Below, piece by piece: positions 19,382 to 31,200 of a stretch of 64,000 nucleotides of DNA. Source of the DNA: Tenebrio molitor (lineage: Eukaryota > Arthropoda > Insecta > Coleoptera > Tenebrionidae); assembly GCF_963966145.1 (NCBI RefSeq), contig NC_091048.1:12400001-12464000 (forward strand), written 5' to 3'. Every line of letters starts with the position of its first letter. Within the stretch, counting starts at the first letter, position 1. Position numbers and translations under genes: made by a program. The notes under the pieces were generated by a model. That model saw nothing but the letters and a program-made list of their open reading frames with translations, did not search any database and was not told the origin of the DNA.

Positions 19382-20624
19382 CCGGGTGATCAAAAAGGAC
19401 TGTTTAAGTTGGCAGTAGAATTAAGAAAATTTTTTAATTCGGTTATTTATAACACTGCACCTGGATATGTTTTGTTGGTTTATTTGACAAATATCTGATA
19501 TAGGTATATTATCACAGAATAGAATCAATCAGAAGGCAAAGTCGGCAAAATCGCCTTTGATCTCAGTCAGCCAGCGGCAGCCATTATTATAGAGTAGAAT
19601 ATCAGGTCCGCATTTACAACATGTGAGCCCGAGGTTCAGGTCCGGACTCGCATAAATTGTTTTGAGTTATTTGTGCGAAAAGTACATCGAATTACAGCGA
19701 TAATTTGCACTAGAGCAAAACGGTCGTCAAGAAATTCCCTTAGATACCAGTTCAGTGCAAATGTCATGACTGTCAACGACACACAAAATTACGTTTATTT
19801 GTACTTACCATGTAAATTTTTCTCAGGAAATAGTCTGCCAAAATTCCTCTCGTGCATGTAAAATTGTCTCATAATTTCCTCTCGTGCGCTTCGCGCACTC
19901 GAGAAAATTAAATTATCGACAATTTGACATGCACTCGGGATATTATTGTGATAGGCGCTTATAAAAAAGTTTTTCCAGAAATGTTACAAAGTACGGAGTC
20001 GAATATGAATATAATTAATTCAATTCAAGAAGTATCAAGAATCACACAAATGGAATAGAACGAGGTTTTAATTATTAATAAAAAATAGAAAATAAATAAA
20101 TAATACTTAACAACGCAATATTTTGTCATCCATATGTGACAATTTCAGTAAAGCATAATTTAGAGTATTTTTTATGTGACAGAAAAATTACGTTCAAAAG
20201 TTAATGAAAGTACCTACATAATAGTAGTTTCTTACCTTGCTCGATTATGTTCTTTTGGAAAAGTGAAGAAAGCCAAATTACAGTTGTAGGCTTTGTTTTC
20301 ACATTTTTTTGCCGTACAAACCATGCCACCTTTGAGCTTACTCATCTTAATATTATTCATGTATCGCCACCCCTGGTAGAAAACCAATTGCGTCAACCGC
20401 GGTTATGATACGCTACTGACTTCTACTCTGAACTTATGGCCGCTTCATCTGCGCGGCTTAGATGCGCGGACTTTTCCCGCCCAAGAGAGTTTGTCTTCTG
20501 ATTGATTCTATTCTGTGATATTATTAACAACGACAAGCCACCAACAACCGGAAGTTACTCCTGTTATACGATTTAAAATACAATCCAGTGTTACCAACTT
20601 AAACAGTCCTTCTTGATCACCCCG
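19382..20624. mobile_element. Tc1/mariner-type non-autonomous element, 1.24 kb
   Basis: TIRs of about 31 bp (CCGGGTGATCAAAAAGGACT and its inverse ending GATCACCCCG), flanked by TA on both sides. Inside it a second inverted pair (ATCACAGAATAGAATCAATC near 19515 and 20500) suggests another element nested within. No transposase is recognisable. Confidence 0.8.
19843..19943. repeat. Palindrome, core GCGCTTCGCGC
   Basis: Outer CTCGTGCATG pairs with CATGCACTCG, inner AAATTGTC with GACAATTT, and the core is GTGCGCTTCGCGCAC. Nested in the mariner-type element. Confidence 0.8.
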
Positions 20625-20972
20625 TACTAACCCCAACTTTTTTCTTCTCTCTCTGATAGATCTTCCCACTACCTAAACGTTGAATAAAAAAAATTGGTAC
20701 TTTACATAACAAGTTTTTTGAGAAAATGACAGATTTTACTTCAAAAATTTAATACAGACTGTCTATAAAAGAATGTGGGATCGCAGAGGGCTCTGGAATT
20801 TGAATTTGCCAACCCCTTTAAATTCGTCAACTACTAACCGCCAAATTGTCAAATATATTCACAAGCTGTCAACACGAAATCAACTTAACCTCATTTACGC
20901 TTCGAAGCCCTGTTTTATTGTTTCTTGTGTTCCTGGTCTGCTTATTGTTTAAAAAAACTTTTTTCAAAGCTA

Positions 20973-21593
20973 GATAACTTCCGGTGGTGTTACAAAGGTA
21001 TTGTCTTTATCTGTTTTTATAATTTTACAACCTCTCAAATATTTTAGAAGTAATTGGCTAAAATGGTGTTCACACTTGAACAAAATAAGTTCCTTATGAT
21101 GTCTTAATTACCGCAACGGGCAACGGTGTTAAAAGAGAGTCAGGGAATGGACATACAGCATTCAAGTTTGCAAAGAAGAATTTTTAGCCAAGTACCTGGA
21201 CCAAAATGTTTTAGAAAAGTCCCACACAGCTCACATACATCGAATTGTTAATCATTTTGTTACTACCGGTAGTGTTGGAGCTAGATAATTTCCGGTGGTG
21301 TTACAAAGGTATTGTCTTTAGGTATCTGTTTTTATATTGAAAATCAGAATAATTTTATAACCTCACAAATATTTTAGAAGTAATTGCTAAAATAGTCTTC
21401 ACACTTGAACAAAATAAGTTTCTTATGATGTCTTATTACTGCAACTGTGTTAAAAGTGATGAGGAATGGACATACAGCGTTCAAGCTTGTAAAGAAGAAT
21501 TTTTAGCTAAGTACCTGCACCAAAATGTTTTAGAAAAGTTCCTCACAGCTCACATACATCGAATTTTTAATCGTTTTGTTACTACCAATAGTG
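20973..21593 (+). repeat. ~310-bp tandem duplication within the mariner
   Basis: The segment GCTAGATAA(C/T)TTCCGGTGGTG to the '...ACTACC(GG/AA)TAGTGTTG' region occurs twice back to back with small differences (20973-21278 and 21279-21593). It covers the leader and N-terminus of the transposase. The first copy is broken. Confidence 0.85.
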
Positions 21594-21787
21594 TTGAAAA
21601 GGGGAAATCGTCAGGTCGACCCAAGGTGATGAAAAATATAGTTGAAAATATACGAGATCATTTAGAAGCACATCCGAGAACTTACCTACTAGACTGTCTC
21701 ATCAAATTGCAGTACATACATGCCATAAAGTTGTTAGAGGAGAACATGCATTTACATCCATACAACTGTACAATAACTGCTCCTTAA
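21425..21787 (+). pseudogene. mariner-like transposase, N-terminal part
   Basis: A helix-turn-helix N-terminal region is visible: EEFLAKYLHQNVLEKF, then IHRIFNRFVTTNSVEKGKS and SGRP, the GRPR-like hinge of IS630/mariner transposases. The frame ends at 21787 (HPYNCTITAP) before any catalytic Asp, and no DD(E/D) remains downstream. Inactive. Confidence 0.75.
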
Positions 21788-22352
21788 TGATCCTGAAAGC
21801 TGCATAAATTATTGTAATTGGTTTCAGAATAATCTGTTCACCTGACTTTTCTGTGTTCAGCTATGTGAAAAACGAAGTGTATAATTGAGAAATTAATAAT
21901 TTAAACGAGTTAGTAGAAGACATTACCGTCTGTTGTAACATCAAGAGAGTGAGAAAATATTCAGAGCAAAATGGAGGACACTTCGAACCATTCCTTTAAT
22001 TTATATTGTTACTTTTTTAACTGAATCACTGATGTTATTCACCTTCTTAAGTGTTTAATAACTACATAATTTGTTGAGAGTGTTGAGACTTATCAATAAT
22101 GCATTTATTTAATTTTTTTGCAAGCATTAATTTTGTCAAGCTACGCAATAGGCAACTAGTAAAACCAGTTTGTTCTGGGGTTGCACATCGTAGATCAGGC
22201 TAATATTATTCGATTTCTGGTGAAAGAGTCGGCACACAATCAAAGCCTACTTGGATGCCACAATCATTTATAGACACTGTATAATTTTTAATGTAAAAAT
22301 TTTAATTGAGCTCAAACAATAACAAACAGACATCTAAGATTAACAATAAAAT

Positions 22353-22500
22353 TTAATGTGAATGTTGAAATTGTCCCCCGCCAACCATTTGGCACTCACC
22401 GATACTTTGTACACAGCGCTCAATGTCAGGGCTTATTTGCTCCATTTCAGCGCGAATTCTCTGCCTTAAATTTTCTAAATTGTTTGGTCTATTAAAATCT
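22353..22500 (-). pseudogene. C-terminal scrap of a mariner transposase
   Basis: Reads NLRQRIRAEMEQISPDIERC then VQSIGECQ and a stop at 22353, the usual C-terminal helix of mariner-type transposases. It belongs to the outer element. Confidence 0.7.
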
Positions 22501-23225
22501 TCTATTTTAAATAAACCCATACAAAAGAATTTTTACGTTAAAAATTAAATTAAATTTTTGAAATAAGATTTGTCATTTTCTCAAAAAAATTGTTATGTAA
22601 GGTACCAATTTTTTTCATTCGTTGTTTAGCTAGTAAGAAGGGCAATCGGAAAGGGAAGAAAAAAGTGGGGGTTGTCATTTCAAAAAATTGATGATGACGT
22701 TATAGCTCAAAAATGAATGATGTCATGAACAAATGAAGCAACTTAAAATAAGCACTATAAGAAATAAAAATTGACCTGTTTCAGCGTTTTCAACAAGTGT
22801 CATTGGTTTTGAAATTACGGAATTTATTCCATAAGTAGTTTCCACACTGCATATTAGAATCCATATGCATAAACAGATGCTTATCCTTATGGGCAGATAC
22901 TTACATCATATAGGCCCGTTTGCATAAAGCGATGTCGAGTCGTTGTTAAAGTCAAGCGATCTGATTGGATGATATTTAACATTTTATTTGAATCAACCAA
23001 TCAAATGGGCGGATTTCCGACTTGACGCGTTGTTAGCTGACACGATGTTAACTAAGCTTTACAGAGTGTCTATAAAAGAACATATATCCAGAGTCCTGTG
23101 GAACTAGAATATATTTGATTTTTGCCGCTTTGTCGCATATTGTGGTACCAAATGGAAAAGCAAAGGTTGTGTAACTTCATTAATGACAGGTTCTTTGATT
23201 TTTACAATAATAGTTATTTACACAA

Positions 23226-23570
23226 TTAGTGGGATAAAAGCAATATTACAGGACTCGAGTGTGAAGATTGCAGATGACGAGGGCGTTAGCCCGAGTTCAT
23301 CTGTAATCACACGAGTTTCCTGTAATATGCTTTAGCCCACGTGTTATGTACAAAATTTTATCTAAGACCGCCCCGAATTAAAAAAAAAAGGTAAATCTTA
23401 TTTATTTCCGCCAGTTTCATTACACCACTCAGTGGAATAATAACATACTTATCCCACTGAGTGGGGTAATGAAGCTCACTTATCCCACTGAGTGGAGTAA
23501 TGAAATGCGTCCGGTAATGAAGTTCCTTATTCCACTCAAATGAGTGGGATAAGTGTCATTTATCCCACGG
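23226..23570 (+). mobile_element. Second copy of the PolB insertion, with PolB-like flanks
   Basis: Nearly identical to 8924-9243 in inverse orientation but slightly longer at one end (extra AGTGGGATAAGTGTCATTTA). The bases just outside, TAATAGTTATTTACACAATT on the left (23208-23227) and GATTAGATAAAA on the right (23571-23582), equal the PolB sequence that borders copy 1. Confidence 0.8.
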
Positions 23571-23572
23571 GA

Positions 23573-24000
23573 TTAGATAAAAGCAATTAAACTCGTTCGT
23601 GAGGCAGCAATCCATACTCCAACCTTTATAGGATGCCATCGGGTTTTTTTTCTAACAATTTTCTGACAAGTGGAGAGTAGTACATCAGTCTGAAGTGATA
23701 ACTTCCTAAGGGATTTTTTTTGAGTTTTGTTCCTTTCGTTGGCGTAAATCTTCAACAATTTCGTCATTCACTGGCGGTCTTCTTACAGTTTTACCTTTTT
23801 CAATACTTCTAGTTGCCACAAATCTATCCACAATCCTTCTAACATGTGGAATTAAATTTGCTTCCACATGTTATTATCATTTGGAAATTTTCCAAAAAAT
23901 TCTCCCGTGCAAGCGTTTATTAGAATAAACCCACTCTCCATTCTGCAGGGTACCATTTCGGTAATACGACATCACAATGAAGGTGTTTTGCTCTAGCGAT
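23573..24000 (-). pseudogene. mariner-like transposase, internally deleted
   Basis: From the N-terminal side: EWVYSNKRLHGRIFWK, IVDRFVATRSIEKGKT, then the second helix-turn-helix SLRKLSLQTDVLLSTCQKIV. It jumps straight to KVGVWIAASRTSLI, a segment that normally follows the first catalytic Asp. The catalytic region between is missing and frames differ near 23770. Same family as 21425-21787. Confidence 0.7.
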
Positions 24001-24692
24001 AAAACCATTGTGGTTTACTGAAAAGATTGCTTATTACTTACTGTAAACGTAAAAATAAATGTCGTACCTTCTTACTTCGTAACTTGTTTTTGGTATTCAC
24101 AGTTCACACTTATGCGGAAAAACGTTTTAGTTTTGATAAAAACTGTTGAAGAAAATCACAAGCAAAACAACTAAAACGCCGAACTCACAATTGAGGCTAA
24201 CATGTAATTAATAATTTGACATTTGTCATTTGACATCTAATTTGCCGGCTTCAACGGCTTGACATAGTTCGGCCAAAAAAAATATAGAGCCGCACAATTC
24301 CACAGCACTCTTGATATATGTTCTTTTATAGACACTTTGTACAACCGGGCCATAAGTTCTTTGATTTTTTGGTATGACAAACAGAGCCTAGTTTAGTGAA
24401 TTGACTTATAAGTCGAATGAAGTGTGATTTTATAGGGATATGCTTATTTTTGTGAGTAACCTCTCTATTTTATGAATATAGACAGTAGTACAAACTTATC
24501 TCTTTATGATTTTCTAAGCATATGCTAATGCTATAATGCATTCATTTTTGTAATGACGAACTAACTGGAACTTTTTTTTTTGTTAATTTTTTTTACAAAA
24601 TATATGAAAATTCGACAGTTGGCAATGATTTAAAATGTCATATTATTGTCACTGCCAAAATGAATGAATTTCCAAAACGGAGTCAAGCATCA

Positions 24693-26707
24693 TGTCACGG
24701 TTCGAAAATTTCATTCCGTTCGTTTTTCGTTTTTTTGCGGATTTGGCCGGAGTGGAAGGCCCATGGGTTCCACTAATGCTTGGGGATGCACCATCGTTAC
24801 TCGAACACCTCGAAAGTAACTAAACTCTCGCTTGCAGTTAGGCTGAGAGTAATCGCATGTTACCGCGACCGTTTTGTTTGTGTCTTTTTCGTTCCCGATC
24901 CCTCATCCTCCCGTTCGCTTGTCGTTGTCGTTAATCCTTTCTACCTTGCCTTCTCTTTTGGTTTTCCTTGTCGGCTTTTCTTCGTTTTCTTTTCGTTTGG
25001 CCCCAGCTGAAGAGGCAGCTGGAATCGTGCCCTTATCCTCACAATTTCAGCGGGACGGTAGCTATATACCGTCGGGTTTGTCAGGTCGCGAACCTTGGCC
25101 CTTCGCCAGAAAAATTTCGCTCTTTCCTATCTTCTTCTTTCTTCACGGCCTAGAGTTTATCGGAGTTGAGTAGGTCTTCTGAATGTACCGTTCACTTACC
25201 TTTCCCTTTTTTTGACACCAACTCCATAAATTCCCTTCACCTTCTCATCCCTGGACATTTTTTTTTCTCCTTCTTTCACGGAACTCTCTTCATCTCTCAA
25301 AACACCTGGAGACGGTCTCGATCGACGGTTCTCATCGATGATCGACGGCGTAGGCCTTTTGGTGCCTTTGTTTTGATTTTTCTAACCTATCTCGGTCCCG
25401 CTGTCGCGCGTCAAAAATTCGACCACGCACGCACCTGTCGGTTCACGATATTCCTTCTGTCGACAGCTGTTAAGGTCTGTTTTCCTTCACCGAGACTGGT
25501 TAGACTTTTTTGGGCAAGGCGATAAGTTCGCGTTTCGATGCCACTCTTCCTCTTTCGCAAAAGTACCGTGACTGGGTGAACTTCGTGGCAGCGTTTTCTT
25601 GTGTATCGCACCGATTTTCGGGATTTTCACGAAGTCTCCCGTGCCCATCAGAAGAGTTGCGTGGTTCTCCGTTTCGTGCTGGATAGCGTACCTTTTGGAA
25701 CCCCAACTCTATCGGAATTTCCGGATCTTGGGAGTCACGGACTTTTTTTGGCTTTTCGTCGCCCAAAAAAAAAAAAAAAAAAAAGACCTCACGCCGACTG
25801 AGGTCTTTTAAGCGGATCTCTTACGAGGACCTTTTGCCGGACCCGTTCCAGCGGATCCGTCGAGTTTCCTGTTTTTCTGGCCTTCTTTTTTTCATCTCCA
25901 CCGGAATCAGCAGCGGCCTCAACGGCAGCAGGACCGCCGAGCCGCGAACCCCGCAGGACGCCGAAGGACGACGCAGGAGGCTCAGGTCAGATCGTTTCCG
26001 AATATCATATCGCGCCTACAGGAACAGAGCCTCCAGTTTGCTCGTGCCGGGTATCTCCTCTCTCGAGGCCGCAGCCGTTTTTCGGCAAGGAGATAACGTC
26101 TCTTCTTTTGTTTTACTGTCTCTCTCTCTTGTGTCGCGTGTTTTATCTTGTGCGTGTGTGTAATTTTGAATTCAAACCTTTTTTTGACAATATTATTTGT
26201 AAATCCGACGCCGGTAACTTAAGAGTTGCGTTTTAATTCGATACCGTTTGTTTTGCGGTCGCACCGAGCTTGTACAAGTATCGTCGGCGGCTCGCGGGAA
26301 TTTCATCTTTAGTTTTAATTTATTTTGTGCGTTACCGGTCAGGACCGTTCCTTGAATTTTTTTGTTTGCTGCAATCGAACATCGAACAGTCATTTTATTT
26401 ATTTTTGTTACCAACAATCAATTGTACACATTATTTTTTTTTAATGTTCACTTATTGTAAATATTTATTGTACCAGAGGATCTAATTTGATTAAATTTGT
26501 TAACTGGGACACGTGTGTTTCTTTTCGGGTATCGGCCCCGGAGTATCGTCGGATCCGGATACTCCCGAAGCATCAGTGCCGGAGGATCCTGGCGCCCTTA
26601 TCTTCTTGTCTTTCGGGTCTGGCTAATTCGTTCGCTTACCCCGCCCAAGACTGAGCTACCGGCAACAATTGCCAACCGCCGACCCAAAGTAGAAAAATAC
26701 CGTGGCA
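24693..26707 (+). repeat. LTR 1 (2,015 bp)
   Basis: Begins TGTCACGG and ends CCGTGGCA. Differs from the other two by an 8-bp deletion near 24822, two small length changes and several substitutions. It contains a strong hairpin (25781-25809). Confidence 0.93.
25781..25809 (+). repeat. 11-bp stem hairpin after poly-A in LTR 1
   Basis: AAAAGACCTCA and its exact inverse flank CGCCGAC, directly after a ~20-A run. The same hairpin occurs in LTR 2 (32609-32637) and LTR 3 (39435-39463). It may act on RNA processing or reverse transcription; role not known. Confidence 0.8.
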
Positions 26708-26711
26708 ATTT

Positions 26712-26729
26712 TGGCGCCCAACGTGGGGC
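26712..26729 (+). promoter_or_regulatory. Primer binding site, unit 1
   Basis: TGGCGCCCAACGTGGGGC begins 4 bases after the LTR end. It should pair with the 3' end of a tRNA primer; I cannot say which. The same 18-mer occurs at 33538 and in the unrelated LTR element at 44678. Confidence 0.85.
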
Positions 26730-26936
26730 CAGCGTCAACAAAATTCTGATTTCCTGGTACAAGGATTGATTATTGTTCGATGTCTCGTATTGTGTTAGAG
26801 TGTACCTCTAGTTGACTTAGAGCGGAAGCAAGTCGCTCTTTTCGTTGTGCACGTTTGCGTCCTTCTTTAGGCATTTCATTCATTTGTGAAGTTAGTTGAT
26901 CTACGTGGTTGCGTGTGAGTACGGATCATTTTCGAG

Positions 26937-28292
26937 ATGGCCTTAAAGTTTGAGGTCAATAGGTTGGCTTCGGACGAGCTGTCCTACGAATTAGAGATAC
27001 GAGGTATCGTAGGATTGGCAACCGTCGCGGAGATGCGGAAGACCCTCCGCAATTTGTTGAGGCTGGAAAAGTCTCCTACTCCACTGACCTATCCCGACCA
27101 TCCCTATACCTTTGAGGAGGATGTCACAGCGGTGGCCCAAAAGTTGGACGAAATAGGAGGTTTAGTAGAGTCTTTCGAAGGTGTTCGGGACGCGACCTAT
27201 GAGAAGATCATAAGCAAGATCGCGCACGCGCTCGGTCGTGTGAATAAGTCTCGCGCTACTGAGGCGACTGAGGAGTCGCGGAAGTCTCGGTTGATCGTGA
27301 GTCTCCTCAATTTGCATTCGACGGCGAACTCGAAAGCTAGACGACGCGAAAGATCGAGTCTGAACCAATCCGCGGGCGTCGTCGACGTCGATTTGATGGA
27401 AGGTTCAGGTGACGAAACTTCGAGCGCGGATGATGATGTGGATGGAGCCGTGGGAACTCCAGTCACTCCGCGAGCCGCGTCTAGTCCCACCGTGCAGCGT
27501 CCACCGTCGGTACCGATTTCTAAGTGGAATGTAAAGTACTCGGGAGACGATCGAGATATGTCGTTGAGCGCATTTCTCGCGCGGGTGGAAGAGCTGATGG
27601 TGGCCCGACACGCGACGAAGCAAGACCTCTTCGATTGCGCCATCGACTTATTCTCCGGTAAGGCTTTGATCTGGTACCGTGCGAACCGGAAAAACGCCAC
27701 CGATTGGAATTCGCTCGTTACGTTGCTGCGTGGGCAATTCCAGCCGGCTGACTATAACGATCGCCTGTTCGACGAGATCCGCCAACGGACGCAAGGATCG
27801 GACGAGACGATAGGTCTCTACCTGGCGGTGATGGACAGCCTCTTCGATCGACTGACCATCAAAGTCGCGGAGCCGGTGCGATTAAAGATCATCCTCCGGA
27901 ATTTGTCGCCTTTCTATCAGAGCCAAATCGGCGTACATCCCGTTAGATCGCGCGACGAGTTGTTGGGGATCGGTCGCGTGTTGGAGGCTCGCAAGGCATC
28001 CGTCGAGTCGTTTGTTCCGCCCGTGACGCGCAAGAATCGAAAATTTTTGGAGCCAGATCTGGCGTACGTTTCCTCCGGACCAAGTACGGCAGCCATCGCG
28101 TCCACCGATGAACCCTCTAGCTCGGCCTCGCCGAATCGCCAGAACGTGACGTGCTGGAATTGCCAGAAATTGGGCCACATCCGTAGCAAGTGTCCTGCTC
28201 CGAAGAAACTACTTTGTTACCGCTGCGGTAAGCCGGATCACACCGTCCGGAATTGCCCCAATTGTTCGGGAAACGCCAAGGGAGGCCGCTAG
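26937..28292 (+). CDS. gag: Gypsy Gag, unit 1
   Basis: A 451-residue structural protein. It has a long helical N-terminal half, a Ser/Asp-rich linker (about 150-185), a capsid-like retrotransposon gag domain (WNVKYSGDDRDMSLSAFLAR onwards), and two CCHC knuckles near the end (CWNCQKLGHIRSKC and CYRCGKPDHTVRNC). The TAG lies at 28290. The pol frame begins upstream of this stop in the -1 frame. Confidence 0.95.
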   Translation: MALKFEVNRLASDELSYELEIRGIVGLATVAEMRKTLRNLLRLEKSPTPLTYPDHPYTFEEDVTAVAQKLDEIGGLVESFEGVRDATYEKIISKIAHALGRVNKSRATEATEESRKSRLIVSLLNLHSTANSKARRRERSSLNQSAGVVDVDLMEGSGDETSSADDDVDGAVGTPVTPRAASSPTVQRPPSVPISKWNVKYSGDDRDMSLSAFLARVEELMVARHATKQDLFDCAIDLFSGKALIWYRANRKNATDWNSLVTLLRGQFQPADYNDRLFDEIRQRTQGSDETIGLYLAVMDSLFDRLTIKVAEPVRLKIILRNLSPFYQSQIGVHPVRSRDELLGIGRVLEARKASVESFVPPVTRKNRKFLEPDLAYVSSGPSTAAIASTDEPSSSASPNRQNVTCWNCQKLGHIRSKCPAPKKLLCYRCGKPDHTVRNCPNCSGNAKGGR

Positions 28293-31200
28293 CGGGTTGC
28301 GATAGTGTCCCCCGTCCCGTGAGCGCAACCGACGCCGAACATCTGCGGAGCAAATTCCTTCTCGATTATATCTTGCAGCACGCCAAGGGTGACGAACGTC
28401 CGTATCTGGAAGTGTCGATTTTCGGGCACCCCTTCAGAGGTCTGTTGGATTCCGGTGCCTCACACACGTTGTTGGGTGGAGGCGGCTGGTCGATCTTGGA
28501 ACGTAGCGGAGTTCGGTTAAATAAGACAAAGACGCAATGTACGGTGGCCAACGGCGCGAAATGTGATTGTCTCGGATTCGTTCGAGCACCGGTCCAGCTG
28601 CTCGACAAAGTGCATGTCCTCGACGTACTAATCGTTCCCGACGTTCCTCATGATCTAATACTCGGGATAGATTTTTGGAAGTCCATGGACATAGTCCCGG
28701 ACTTGAGACAGGATGTTTGGCGCTTTTCTAAGGACGTCGAGTCCGCGCGAGTCCATAGTATTCAGAGCCGCCACGCGTTGAGCAGCGAGCAACAACACGC
28801 GTTAGAGAGGCTGGTGCAGTCGGAATTGCACCACACCCGCCCTATCGGTTGTACGGACGTCGACCAACACCACATTGAGTTGTTGCCCGGAACCAGACCC
28901 ATAAAACAGCGCTACTACCCTGTGTCTCCGCACAAACAGAAAATCATAGACGAGGAGTTGCGGAAAATGCTCGAGCTGGATGTCATTGAGCCGTCGAAAA
29001 GTCCTTGGTCGTCACCAGTTTGTCTGGTCAAGAAGAAGGACGACACTTATCGGTTTTGCGTGGATTTTCGACAGCTCAACGCCGTGACCAAAAAGGACGC
29101 GTATCCTTTACCGTACGTATCCTCCATCCTGGATCGTTTACGCGACGCCAAGTACATCAGCTCGTTGGACGTGAAAAGTGCTTTCTGGCAGGTTAGACTG
29201 ACGCCCGAGTCTCGCGAGTATACAGCCTTTACTGTACCGGGTCGTGGCTTGTACCAGTTCAAGCGCATGCCGTTCGGTTTGACCGGAGCCCCCGCTACGT
29301 GGCAACGTATCATTGATCGAGTCCTCGGTCCGGAATTGCAACCCTCGGTGTTCGTCTTCCTGGACGATATCATCGTCGTTTCCCAGGACTTTGAGACCCA
29401 CATGAACGCGTTGGAGACCGTTTTGAATCGTCTCCGTACCGCCGGTTTGATTGTGAGTGCCGAGAAATGTCAATTTTGCCGGCCGCAACTAAGATATTTA
29501 GGGTACGTGGTTGATCAGTACGGCTTACGGCCCGACCCGGAAAAGGTGCAGGCCATTTTGGACGTCCCTCGACCCGCAAACGCCACGGAAGTTCGTCGGT
29601 TTATAGGTACAGCCTCGTGGTATCGGAGATTCGTACCGAACTTTTCGTCGATCGTCGCACCACTATGCCGCCTGACGAAAAAGAAAATCAAGTTCGCTTG
29701 GTCGGACGAATGCGAAACCGCTTTTCGCAATCTCAGGGAGCGTCTGATAACCGCGCCCATTCTCAGTTGCCCTGATTTCGACCGTCAGTTCGTCTTACAA
29801 TGCGACGCGTCCGCCTACGGAATCGGTGCGGTCCTGTCGCAAAAATTCGACGATGGGGAGCGCGCAATCTGCTACCTCTCGCGTTCGCTGACCCGTCAGG
29901 AGCGTAATTATTCCACCACGGAACGCGAGTGCCTCGCTGTTATCTGGGCGGTAGAAAAGTTGCGCCACTATCTGGAAGGTGTGCACTTCGTCGTTGTCAC
30001 CGACCACCATAGTCTCTTGTGGCTTAATCGGTTGAAGGACCCACAAGGACGCTTGGCGCGTTGGGCATTGAGGCTGCAACCTTATGATTTCGAGCTGGTG
30101 CATCGCAACGGCAAAGATCACGTCATTCCGGACATGCTCTCCCGTAGTGTGCCGGTTTCGGTAGATTCGGCGACGGCGGAAAATTTTTCGAACACCACGG
30201 ATCGATGGTATGCGAACCTGATCGGTCAAGTCGCTCGCTTTCCGGATAAATTCCCCTCGTTCCGAGTCGAGAGCGGTGTGCTGCTCAAGTACAGCAAATG
30301 CAAAATTCCGGAGCTGTGCGACGAGGCGGACTCCTGGAAAAAAGTAGTTCCCAAGGACTACCGGTCCGAAATCCTCAAGCGATTTCACGACGTTCCCGCT
30401 TCCGGTCACGTAGGAATTTATAAAACGTTCTGGAAGATCCGCAGTCTTTACTTCTGGCCAGGGATGCGAGCGGACGTCGTGAAGTATGTGAGAGGGTGCA
30501 AGATCTGCGCGCAGTACAAAGTAGAGCGCAAGGCCCCCGCAGGGTTAATGGGAGGAAGGCCGTCCATAAGTTCCCCTTGGCAGATGATCAGTCTCGATTA
30601 TATAGGTCCATTTCCCCGTTCGGCGAAAGGCTACACTCATACCTTGGTAGTTACCGATCACTTCTCCAAGTACGTTGTTTTGTTTCCGGTAAGGAACGGT
30701 TCCGCAAAGCTTCTGACCCAATGCGTCGAAGAGGGAATTTTTCTTGTTTACGGCGCTCCAAAATATCTCATCTGCGACAACGGTACCCAGATGCGCAGTA
30801 AAGAATTTCGGAAGCTCTGTGATGACTATCAGGTGACGCTATCTTACACGCCGCTGTACTATCCACGTTCCGACCCTACTGAACGCGTTAACGCCACCGT
30901 CAAGACCATGATCGCCACCACCGTCAAGCACGACCACCGACGCTGGGCAGACAACTTAGCGGCCATCGGATGCGCAATTCGTACCTCGCGTCACGAAACT
31001 ACCGGTTACACCCCCTATTTCCCCAACTTCGGGAGGGAACACAAATTGCTGGGTAGCGAATTCGATCACCCGATACCAGCATCCGACGACAATCCAGACT
31101 CGACCACCAGGAAACGACTCGTTGGCTTCCGGAAACTGTACCAGGACATCGCGGCGAAATTAAAGACGGCGCACGAGCGCGACAAACGCGTCTACGATTT

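Larger units (their letters stand above)
20755..22279 (+). mobile_element. mariner-like transposon, TIR CAGACTGTCTATAAAAGAA
   Basis: Ends CA(G)ACTGTCTATAAAAGAATG and, inverted, CAGTGTCTATAAATGATTG, with TA duplications at 20753-20754 and 22280-22281. It carries a degenerate transposase whose 5' part is duplicated in tandem. Same family as the element at 23062-24339, in the opposite orientation. Confidence 0.85.
20630..22674. mobile_element. Outer mariner-like element with ~125-bp inverted ends
   Basis: The left arm (20630-20753) starting CCCCAACTTTTTTCTTC pairs with the right arm (22546-22674) along most of its length, including AATTGGTAC(T/C)TTACATAAC. A minus-strand transposase C-terminus lies by the right arm. 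A second mariner (20755-22279) sits directly inside the left arm, so this one was hit and mostly lost. Confidence 0.75.
23062..24339 (-). mobile_element. mariner-like transposon nested in the MITE
   Basis: TIRs of about 40 bp (CA(G/A)AGTGTCTATAAAAGAAC, continuing to CTGTGGAA), flanked by TA at 23060-23061 and 24340-24341. It contains a deleted minus-strand transposase and the second copy of the PolB-type insertion. Confidence 0.85.
22913..24351. mobile_element. PIF/Harbinger-type MITE hosting a mariner
   Basis: Ends GGCCCGTTTGCATAAAGC and, inverted, GGCCCGGTTGTACAAAG, with a 3-bp duplication ATA on both sides (22910-22912, 24352-24354). Only about 160 bp is its own sequence; the rest is the inserted mariner. 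Confidence 0.75.

Noticed and set aside
25601..25801. Bacterial-style intrinsic terminator in the LTR
   Set aside because: The hairpin with T run looks similar, but the context is a eukaryotic LTR, so I report only a hairpin.
29795..30409. 204-residue antisense ORF in pol (and at 36621-37235)
   Set aside because: Shadow of the pol frame in GC-rich coding DNA; no homology features.
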